Source: JAEMQF01 sp963791595
Lineage (GTDB): Bacteria; Pseudomonadota; Gammaproteobacteria; Burkholderiales; Burkholderiaceae_C
Reading direction: 5' to 3'
Assembly (NCBI GenBank): GCA_963791595.1
Contig: CAWBTF010000015.1
Location: 1-64,000, forward strand
Length of the DNA stretch: 64,000 nt
A program made the translations under genes and the position numbers. The stretch's first letter is position 1; each line of letters opens with the position of its first letter. This document shows positions 51,601-58,890 of the stretch, in pieces. Under the pieces are notes generated by a model that was given only the letters and a program-made list of their open reading frames with translations, searched no databases and was not told the DNA's origin.

Positions 51601-53907
51601 GCGGTACTCGGCGGGGATTTCAACGCCGGGGAACAGGTCGAGCTCGGCTGGCACGGGAGATGGGCGCTCGCCGACGCACTCGGGCGGCAAGGCGAGTGTG
51701 GAGACGACGATCGAGTCGCCGAAGTCGACGTTCTTGTCTTCTTCCTTCTGCACTTCGTAGCCGACGGGCGGCACGACTTCGACGATGTAGTGGCCGGGCG
51801 CCAGGTCGACGAACGCGTAGCCGCCGTCATAGACCGCACCGCGCGCCTGGTTGAAGACGCGCATGCCGTCGTAGCAGTCGGTGACCACGCCTTCCGGGCT
51901 CACGTAAGGCGTTCCCTGGCAGCCGGCGGGCAATGCGGCGTCCCATGCATCGGAGGTCGCGGTGGCGATGATTGCACCCACCGGAACGCGCGGGTTGCTC
52001 GCGCTCGCCCGGTACAGATTCACCGTGACGCCGGGGATGCCGGGCTCGTTGTTTTCGGCACCGGCATAGCGCGGGTCCGATTCGGCGCGCGTGCTCGAGT
52101 AGTTGATCTTGCCGCTGATGCCGCCGTTCTCGGTGCCGACATAGGCCTTCTTGCCCCAGTCCATGACATTGGTCTGGCCGAGGAAGAGTTGCATGCCTTG
52201 CAGGATCGCCGGGCCAGTGGTGGTTTCGGCGACGCTGCTGGCAGCGCTGCTGCCGCGGTTCGGCCACACCGGATTCGCCGGCAATGCGCCGCCGGCGTCG
52301 GCCATCGCCGTCACGCCGGTGGCCTTGAAGCGCAGGTAGTCGACTTCGGCGACCATCCAGTTGAAGAACGGGAAGACCTCCGAGAACTCGTATTCGCCCG
52401 CGTCGTCGGTAGCGACCGACTGGTAGACCGAGCCGTCGCGGAAACGGATGTTCACGGCCTGGCCGGGAATGCCTACCGAGTCCTGCGTGCAAATGCCGGT
52501 CTCTGCGGGGTCATGACAGACCTTGCCGGTGAGCTTGCCGAACCAGTTGAACACCGGCACATTGCCGAGGTTCACCGAGGCATTCGCGCCGGTGACGAAG
52601 TCGTAGCGGCCGAACACGTTGCCGAGCGACTTGTCCCACACCGCGAGCTGGTAGCGCGTGTTCGGCTTCAGGCCGGGGATCGCGAACGTGCCGTCGGGAT
52701 TGCACTTGCCGGCAAACACGCCGCGGCCGTTGCCCACCGCCAGGCTCGCCGACTCGTTCAGGCCGACGCGGCACTCGGTGACCGGCGCTCCGTCGTGGAA
52801 CGTGAAATCCGGCGGACGGCTCATGTGCACGTTAAGCACCTTGCCGGTGGCGACGTTGCCTGCCGGACCGCCGGTGGCGTTGAAGCTCGGCACGAAGCCG
52901 ATGAACGCGTGGTGGCCTGGCGGGCCGAATTCCTTGAAGTAGGTCGGCTCGTTGGACTTGACCCAGGCGTCGATGCCTTGCGTGCCTTCGATTGTGTGTG
53001 TCTGCAGCCACTGCTCGCCTTCGGCAGGCCAGGGCGTGAGCGGCGCATTGCCATCGGCGTCTGCGTAGTAGCGTGGGCAGTCGGCCTGCGCAGGCTTTTC
53101 CGCGGGCGGCACGACGAACACGGTGTACTTGGCGGGCGCCAGGTTCTTGATGCGGAATACACCGTTCGGATCGGTCTTGAGCACGATCTGGCCGATCTGG
53201 TCGACGTCGCCGTTAGGCAGGTAGGTCGTTCCCAGCGGATTGCCGAAGGCGTCGAAGCCCATCCGGCCGCCCGAGGCGCCGTAGGTGCCGCCCGCGTCGT
53301 ACAGGTGCACGTCCCAGCCGCACAGGCCGTATTCCTGGGTGCCGATCGCGTCGGGCTGGTTGTTGATCGAATTGCTGTCGTGGTAGACGAGCACCGACAC
53401 CTGCGCGGTCTGCACCGGCGTCGGGTTCACGATCACGCGCACGTTCGTGGGCATGCTGCCGTTCGCGTTGGGGCGGATCGGCACGCCGGCCATCTGGAAC
53501 GCCGGTGCGCCGTCGGCACCGGCGTTGGGCAGCACCGACAGGAAATAGCGCTTGCCGGTGAACCCGGCGGCCGACAGGTTGGTCGCGGTGGCCGCCGTGC
53601 CGTTCAGGTTCGCGGTCTGGCCCGACTCGACCACCGGCATGTGGCTGCGGTGGAACTTCAGCGACAGCGTGTCTCCCGGGTTGGGCACCGCGGCGGTTCC
53701 GGTCACGCCGGGAACCACGTCCCAGGTCTTGTCTTCCTGCAGGGTCCAGCGAAACGGCACGTCGATCGGTGTGCCGTCGGGTCGGACCACGTTGATCGTG
53801 ATCGCCTGCGCGAGCGTGGACGACAACGCCAGCACGGCCGCGCCCAGCACGCTTGCTGCGCGTGAATTCCACGTTTTCCAGCTTCGTTGACTCTGGTTCA
53901 AATCCAT
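48645..53907 (-). CDS. Giant exported protein with Ig-like/carboxypeptidase-regulatory domains, IPT domain and right-handed beta-helix (apparent frameshift)
   Basis: About 1,750 residues. The signal peptide ends at SSTLAQA. Residues about 190-300 and 430-760 hold SdrD-B or CarboxypepD-reg type beta-sandwiches (FRIKNLAPAKYTVFVVPP, GGISGKINYSS, GIPGVTVNLYRA, YAFVDLAPGHYIVEVVPPVGYE). Residues about 1000-1095 resemble an IPT/TIG unit ending in GGQSPTVVRAGQSIQAAIDAA. From about 1100 to 1560 comes a right-handed beta-helix with NLITGNQGAMAGGIRIG, NFVCGNHSTGNGGGMAHLG and NNSFVGN repeats, then a 190-residue C-terminal domain. Frame changes once near 49285. Many Cys are present. AAGGAGG lies before ATG 53907. 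First gene of the operon; probably a cell-surface scaffold or binding protein. Confidence 0.78.
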
Positions 53908-53922
53908 AGGGCCTCCTTGAAC

Positions 53923-53963
53923 GTCAGGTGCGTTGCCGGCCGACACCGGCCATGGCACCTGAC
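53923..53963 (-). promoter_or_regulatory. Hairpin in the leader of the giant-protein operon
   Basis: A perfect 9-bp inverted repeat (53955-53963 with 53923-53931, GTCAGGTGC/GCACCTGAC) encloses a second 5-bp pair GCCGG/CCGGC. In the mRNA this extended hairpin ends about 5 nt before the AAGGAGG site and 16 nt before the start codon. It could be an operator, a transcript-stabilising structure or a control of translation. Confidence 0.5.
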
Positions 53964-54084
53964 TGACAGTCATCGCGGACACTGCCGCTCCGATGCCGGA
54001 AGGTTAGGTTTTGAGAGTCGAAAAGTCGTTGGAGCGCGACCCGACAATGGGCCGGGGACGACTGCTACACATGGGCCGCGCCGG

Positions 54085-54167
54085 TTAGGGGGGTTCGCTA
54101 CCTTCTTATTGCCGACTTAACGCGCCGCCACGACACAGGCCCGCGCCACCCCAAGTCCTAGGGGGCC
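54085..54167. promoter_or_regulatory. Possible CCCTA-type sites upstream of the giant-protein operon
   Basis: cccaagtcctaggg (54149-54162) keeps the 14-bp spacing of the CCCTA-N4-TAGGG sites at 22867, with one imperfect arm. A half site TTAGGGG lies at 54085-54091. Both are 180-260 nt upstream of the operon. The region between the sensor-kinase stop and 53907 has no gene and must contain the operon promoter; no -35/-10 pair was identified with confidence. Confidence 0.3.
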
Positions 54168-54175
54168 CCCCGCGT

Positions 54176-55594
54176 TCAGGGGGTCGCTTGCGGCACGGGC
54201 AGTTGCGGTTGCCGCGCGGGCGCCGTGGCGAGCACGACCTGCACGCGAAGGCCACCCAGCGGCGAGTCGAGCAGCTGGATTCTGGCGTCGTGCAGTTTCA
54301 CCACCGACAGCACGATCGACAGCCCGAGCCCAACGCCTTCGATCTTCGTCTGCCCGAGGCGGTTGAAGCGCTCGAACGCACGCTCGCGTTCGGCCAATGG
54401 GATGCCCGGGCCCGAATCGTCGACGCGCAGCCACACCACTTGACCGCCCGCATCCTGCAATGCCGAGGACACCAGCACTCGGCCGCCCGCGGGCGTGTAG
54501 TTGATCGCGTTGGCCACCAGATTGCGCAGCAGCAGCGACAGCGCGAATGCGTGGCCACTCACCGCCGGCGCGCTGAACTCCATCGTCAGTTCGATCTGGC
54601 GCTTCGCTGCGCGCGGCGCGAGCTCGTGCAGCAGGCCCTGCCAGACTTCGTCCAGGTCAACGGCTTCGTGCGCCGCGCCCGACTCGCCGCCCAGGCTTTC
54701 GATGCGCGCCAGGTCCAGCAACTGGTCGATCAGGTGCGCGGCCCGGTCGGCGCCGACCATCAGCGACTTCAGTGCGTCTTGAAGTTCCTCGGGCGAGGTG
54801 GCGAAGGTCGCGAGCTGCGCGTGTGCGCGCAGCCCACCGAGCGGCGTGCGCATCTCGTGCGCCGCGACCGAAGTGAAGCGCCGCTCCACCGACAGGGCGT
54901 GGCCGACGCGCGCGAACAGCAGGTCCACGGCGCGCAGGATCGGCAGCAGCTCGCGCGGTGGGCCCTGCACCTGGATGGGGGTCAGGTCGAGCGGGTTGCG
55001 GTGACGCAACTGATCGGCCATCGTGTCGATCGAGTGCAACGAGCGGCGCAGCATCAGCCAGGTCGCGACCGCCACCAGACCGAGCGGCAGCATCAGGAAG
55101 CCGACGTAATAGAACGAAATCAGCGCGGTCTGCGCCCAGCGTTCGCCGACGTTCTCGACCACCTGCACCACGTAGAGCTTGTTGCGTGTGGGCACGGCAA
55201 AGCCGCGGTACTCCTCGCCATCGATCTGCAGCGTGTGAAACCCGAGCATGTCCAGGCCGATCAGCGGCTTGTCGGCGGGCGCCTCGTAGCTGCGCAGCAG
55301 CAGCGCACCCGATTTCGACCAGACCTGGTAGCGGTACAGCAGCGCCGCGCTCGGCCGCGTCTTCAGCGCCGGCCGGGGCGCGGCGCCGGGCGTCTCGAGG
55401 CCTTCGATCTCCTGCTCGATGAAGGCGAGCACGGTCGAGCCCAGGTGTTCGAGGCGCGCGTCGTGAATCTGGTCTTCCTCGATGCTCGCCGCCCAGTACA
55501 TCGCCACGCCGCCGAACAGCAGCGAAGCGAGCAATGCGAACGTCGCGATAAGCGACAGCCGCGCGCGCAGCGACCAGGTCGAAGTTCTTTCCAT
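54176..55594 (-). CDS. Sensor histidine kinase, QseC/TctE-like
   Basis: A 472-residue membrane kinase. Two membrane helices (about 10-32, LSLIATFALLASLLFGGVAMYW, and about 158-182, FYYVGFLMLPLGLVAVATWLML) enclose a periplasmic sensor domain of about 125 residues. The His box is SVAAHEMRTPLGGLRAH (about residue 243), then LLRNLVANAINYTPAGG (N box), VDDSGPGIP (G1) and GVGLGLSIV (G2). It starts 27 nt after the Sco-family gene on the same strand. Its partner may be the OmpR-type regulator at 58091, which is close but not adjacent. Copper or redox state are possible signals given the neighbours. Confidence 0.9.
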   Translation of the reverse strand: MERTSTWSLRARLSLIATFALLASLLFGGVAMYWAASIEEDQIHDARLEHLGSTVLAFIEQEIEGLETPGAAPRPALKTRPSAALLYRYQVWSKSGALLLRSYEAPADKPLIGLDMLGFHTLQIDGEEYRGFAVPTRNKLYVVQVVENVGERWAQTALISFYYVGFLMLPLGLVAVATWLMLRRSLHSIDTMADQLRHRNPLDLTPIQVQGPPRELLPILRAVDLLFARVGHALSVERRFTSVAAHEMRTPLGGLRAHAQLATFATSPEELQDALKSLMVGADRAAHLIDQLLDLARIESLGGESGAAHEAVDLDEVWQGLLHELAPRAAKRQIELTMEFSAPAVSGHAFALSLLLRNLVANAINYTPAGGRVLVSSALQDAGGQVVWLRVDDSGPGIPLAERERAFERFNRLGQTKIEGVGLGLSIVLSVVKLHDARIQLLDSPLGGLRVQVVLATAPARQPQLPVPQATP

Positions 55595-55621
55595 CGTGTT
55601 GCGTGGCGTGAGACGCGCGCG

Positions 55622-56152
55622 TCAAGGCAAAAATGTTGCCGGGTCCTGGTCGGGCAGGTTCATTTCCCTGACGATCTGCCCCTGTGCCGACACCAGCACG
55701 ATCCGAAAGTCATGCATCATGTGTTCGCCGTAGCGCCAGTAGCGAACCCCCAGGCGTTGCGCAATTTGTGCCGTGGACGCCTTGCCGCCGCTGAGGAACT
55801 GCCAGTTGGCGCGGTCCAAGCGACGCTCGGCCCGGTACGCGGCCCAATCGGCCGGGCGGTCCTGTTGCGGGTCGAGACCGATCACGACGAAGTTCAGCGC
55901 GACGCCGCGCGCATCCGCCAACGCCTGCAGCTGCTCCATCGTGCGCAGGCTCGCCGAGCAGACGCGCCGGCACGCACCGTAGGACATGCTGACGACGCTG
56001 GGTGCGCGGCTCAACGTGTCGACGCCGAACGGCTGGCCGCGGTGGTCGAGCCAGGGGCCAGAACCCGCGAATACGCCTTGCGCGCCCGCGCCGGCGCACA
56101 CCACGCTGAGCGCGATGGAACACAACAGAACGGGAAAACGGAGTGCGCGCAT
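55622..56152 (-). CDS. SCO1/SenC-family protein
   Basis: A 176-residue exported protein. Signal peptide ends near CAGAGA. The CxxxC site is SYGACRRVCSAS (Cys 61 and 65), and His 147 in HMMHDFRIVLV is at the third ligand position; FVVIGLDPQQDRPADWAAY is the usual core. It is the second Sco protein of the window and differs a good deal from the one at 40286. It is probably co-transcribed with the kinase downstream and divergent from the porin gene, with 215 nt between starts. Confidence 0.85.
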   Translation of the reverse strand: MRALRFPVLLCSIALSVVCAGAGAQGVFAGSGPWLDHRGQPFGVDTLSRAPSVVSMSYGACRRVCSASLRTMEQLQALADARGVALNFVVIGLDPQQDRPADWAAYRAERRLDRANWQFLSGGKASTAQIAQRLGVRYWRYGEHMMHDFRIVLVSAQGQIVREMNLPDQDPATFLP

Positions 56153-56367
56153 CGACGAGGCCGAAGACTAAACCGGTTCGCATGAACGCCGGCGCGCACA
56201 AGTGGGTGGGCGCGCCATATTCACGCTGCCTGCGGATTGTCCTGTGCGCGTCGGTCGAGGCGCGCAAGCCGCGCCGTAGACTTGCGCGCCCGCGCCGGTC
56301 CCGGCTTCGGTTCAGCATCGGGGCACCGCATCCCACCGCTCCACCCCACGCGATTGAAGGACACACG

Positions 56368-57645
56368 ATGATCGGCCCCCTGTCGCCCCGTTCGCTGATC
56401 GTCGCCGTGCTGGCCGCCGGATGGGCGGCGGCGATGCCGATCGCGGCGGGGGCACAAGCTGCAACCCAAGCCGCTGGGCCATCGGTCAGCGTGCAGGAGC
56501 TGCGCGCGCTCGAGCAACGCCTGGATGCGAGCCAGAAGCAGATCGAGCAACTGCGAGAAAGCCTCGAACAGATGTCGACCGGGTTGAGCCGCAGCGTCAG
56601 CCACACGGGCGTGCCGATTCACGGCTTCGCCGATGCCGGCGCCGGCTGGTCGAGCCGCGAAGACCCGACGCGATTGCGCGGCTTCGGCGTGGGCACGCTG
56701 GACCTGTACCTGACGCCGCAGTTCGGCAACCACGTCAGGTCGCTGATGGAGATCGCTTTCTACTACCGGACCGACGGCGCGGGCGAAATCGAAGCCGAGC
56801 GCATGCAAGTCGGCTATGCGCTGAACGATGCGCTCACCGTCTGGGCCGGACGCTTCCACACGCCGATCGGCTTGTGGAACACCGCCTACCACCACGGCGC
56901 GAATTTGCAGACCTCGATCTCCCGGCCGCGCTTCATCGACTTCGAAGACCGGGACGGCCTGCTACCCACACATTCGATCGGACTGTGGGGCAGCGGCAAG
57001 ACCGACATTCACTCCGGAAAGGTCGCCTACGACCTCTACCTGAGCAACGGCCCGACGGTGCGCCGCGCCACGCTCGACTACAACGCGTTCAGCGACGACA
57101 ACGCCGGCAAGCTGCTCGGCTTCAACCTCATCTGGCGGCCGACCGCGGTGCTGCGCGGCGCGAGCCTGGGCGTGCATGGCTTTGGCTCGACGGTGGACAC
57201 GCGCCTGGCCTCGGGCGCGCTGCATTCGCGCACGCGCGTTCGCATGTGGGGCGGCCACTTCGGTTACGACGCTCAGCCGTGGGAAGTCATGGCCGAGTAC
57301 TACCGCTTCGCCAATTCAGACCTGGCCTCGGGCGCCTCGCGTTCCAGCCAGGCCGGCTACGTCCAGCTGGGGCGCAGCTTCGCAGGGCTCACGCCCTATC
57401 TTCGCCATGAGCGCGCCGCGCTCGACGGCGCGGACAACTTTTTCGCGACCCAGCGCGTCGGGCGCTCGTACACGCGCAGCTCGATCGGTGCGCGCTACGA
57501 CCTCGACCCGAAGGCCGCATTGAAAGTCGAATTCAGCGCGACACGCGAAAAGGCCGCGACGCTGGTCGACGACACCGGCGCGGCTTCGGCGGTGGCCCCC
57601 GCCCGGTACCGCCGCCTGGCGGTCGAATATTCCATCGCGTTCTGA
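56368..57645 (+). CDS. Outer-membrane beta-barrel porin with N-terminal coiled coil
   Basis: A 425-residue outer-membrane protein. Signal peptide ends at IAAGAQA. Residues about 42-75 form a short coiled coil (LEQRLDASQKQIEQLRESLEQM), as in porins that trimerise or touch peptidoglycan. The rest is alternating amphipathic strands (FADAGAGWSS, LDLYLTPQFGNHV, SLMEIAFYYR, ALTVWAGRFHTPIGLWNT) and ends with the Phe of EYSIAF, the usual signal for barrel insertion. VWAGRFHTPIG is typical of OprO/OprP-like and related barrels. AAGGA precedes ATG 56368. Confidence 0.82.
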   Translation: MIGPLSPRSLIVAVLAAGWAAAMPIAAGAQAATQAAGPSVSVQELRALEQRLDASQKQIEQLRESLEQMSTGLSRSVSHTGVPIHGFADAGAGWSSREDPTRLRGFGVGTLDLYLTPQFGNHVRSLMEIAFYYRTDGAGEIEAERMQVGYALNDALTVWAGRFHTPIGLWNTAYHHGANLQTSISRPRFIDFEDRDGLLPTHSIGLWGSGKTDIHSGKVAYDLYLSNGPTVRRATLDYNAFSDDNAGKLLGFNLIWRPTAVLRGASLGVHGFGSTVDTRLASGALHSRTRVRMWGGHFGYDAQPWEVMAEYYRFANSDLASGASRSSQAGYVQLGRSFAGLTPYLRHERAALDGADNFFATQRVGRSYTRSSIGARYDLDPKAALKVEFSATREKAATLVDDTGAASAVAPARYRRLAVEYSIAF

Positions 57646-57658
57646 CCCGAACACGTCG

Positions 57659-58045
57659 ATGAGACTTCTGCTCGTCCTGGCCATCGGCGCGCTCGCATTG
57701 CGAGCCGCGTGGGCGGGCGAAGTCATCGCTCACCCTTCGGTGACGCTGAACGCGGATGAGATCCGCGACGTCTTTCTGGGTGAGAAGCAGTTCTCCGGAC
57801 GGATCAAACTGGTGCCGGTGGACAACAGCAGCGCGCAGGGCGAGTTTCTGTCCAAGGTGCTGCAGTCCGACGAGCGCAAGTACGCGGCGCGCTGGACGCG
57901 CAAGTCGTTCCGCGAGGGCTTGGTCGCGCCTGCGCTGAAGGGCAGCGATGCCGAGGTGCTTGCGTTCGTGCGCGACACGCCGGGCGCGATCGGTTATCTG
58001 AAGGCAAGCGCGGCCCCCGGCGTGCAGGTGCTCGAGCAGTATTGA
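57659..58045 (+). CDS. Small phosphate-binding-protein-like periplasmic protein
   Basis: A 128-residue exported protein. Signal peptide ends at RAAWA. The domain has LNADEIRDVFLGEKQFSGRIKLVPVDNSS, FLSKVLQS and FVRDTPGAIGYLKAS, matching half of a PstS-like (PBP-like) fold seen in many short proteins of unknown ligand. It lies 13 nt after the porin gene on the same strand, so the two form an operon. It could deliver an oxyanion or serve as a sensor partner for the nearby kinase. Its stop is 45 nt from the convergent regulator gene. Confidence 0.75.
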   Translation: MRLLLVLAIGALALRAAWAGEVIAHPSVTLNADEIRDVFLGEKQFSGRIKLVPVDNSSAQGEFLSKVLQSDERKYAARWTRKSFREGLVAPALKGSDAEVLAFVRDTPGAIGYLKASAAPGVQVLEQY

Positions 58046-58090
58046 TCGACGGGGCCATTGCGCAGCGCGGCGCCGGGCCGCCCGCCTCGG

Positions 58091-58762
58091 CTACGCCTCC
58101 ATCGGCCCCAATTGATAGCCAACGCCGCGCACCGTCTGGATCACGTTCGCGCCGAGTTTTTTGCGCAGGTAGTGGATGTAGACCTCGACCGCGTTGCTGC
58201 CGATTTCTTCGCCCCAGCCGTACAGTGCCTCTTCGAGCTGGGCCCGCGAAATGATCTGGTTCTTTTTTCGCAGAAACGTCTCCAGGACCCAGTACTCCTT
58301 GTTCGTCAGCGCCACGGTCTCGCCGCGCAAGGTGGCCATGCGCCGCGACGGGAACAGTTTGAGCACGCCGTGTTCGAGTTCGGCGCCGCCTTCGCTGGAC
58401 TTCTGGCGCCGCCGCTGCACCGCGCGCAGCCGCGCCGTCAGTTCCTCGAGGTCGATCGGCTTGACCATGTAGTCGTCGGCGCCGATGTCGAGCAGCGCGA
58501 CGCGGTCTTGAATGCCGCCGCGCGCCGTCATCACGATCACCGAAACGCCCGGGTCGCGCAGCCGGATCGTCTTCAGGAGCGTTTCACCGCCGATGTCGGG
58601 CAGGCCCAGGTCGAGCAGCACGCATTCGTAGAGATGGGTGCGCATCGCCGGGGCGAGCTCGGCGCCGTTGCGGATCCAGTCGACGGCATAGCCGCCACGG
58701 GTCAAGCCTTTCTGGACTGCCGAGCCAAGCAGGTCGTCGTCTTCTACGATCAGGAGGCGCAT
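58091..58762 (-). CDS. OmpR/PhoB-family response regulator (QseB/TctD-like)
   Basis: A 223-residue regulator. The receiver has the acidic pair VEDDD, phospho-acceptor Asp51 (VLLDLGLPD) and the Lys in YMVKPIDLEEL. The C-terminal winged helix contains VALTNKEYWVLETFLRKKNQIISRAQLEEALYGW, SNAVEVYIHYLRKKLG and TVRGVGYQL. It most resembles QseB/TctD/PmrA types, which pair with QseC/TctE kinases; the kinase at 54176 is of this kind. The two genes are 2.5 kb apart, with other genes in between, which is unusual for such a pair. Confidence 0.9.
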   Translation of the reverse strand: MRLLIVEDDDLLGSAVQKGLTRGGYAVDWIRNGAELAPAMRTHLYECVLLDLGLPDIGGETLLKTIRLRDPGVSVIVMTARGGIQDRVALLDIGADDYMVKPIDLEELTARLRAVQRRRQKSSEGGAELEHGVLKLFPSRRMATLRGETVALTNKEYWVLETFLRKKNQIISRAQLEEALYGWGEEIGSNAVEVYIHYLRKKLGANVIQTVRGVGYQLGPMEA

Positions 58763-58890
58763 GGTCGTGCCGTTTCATCGGTTTGCATCGCTGTGCATTG
58801 TTCGGCCACGCCTCCCCCAATGAAAGGCACTTTGTCGCGCGCGGCGTGACGACCCGGCATTCAGGGGTTCTGCGACTTGATTAGTAAGCT

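Noticed and set aside
49225..53865. Very long open frame antisense to the giant protein gene (about 1,500 codons)
   Set aside because: It mirrors the codon bias of the GC-rich gene on the other strand, is rich in Arg, His, Val and Ala, has no domain pattern and no ribosome-binding site. The minus-strand frame has a signal peptide and clear repeats.
54155..54175. Terminator of the sensor-kinase gene at the tagggggccccccg stretch
   Set aside because: The G/C arms have no loop and no following T run on the minus strand. It was instead considered as a weak operator-like match.
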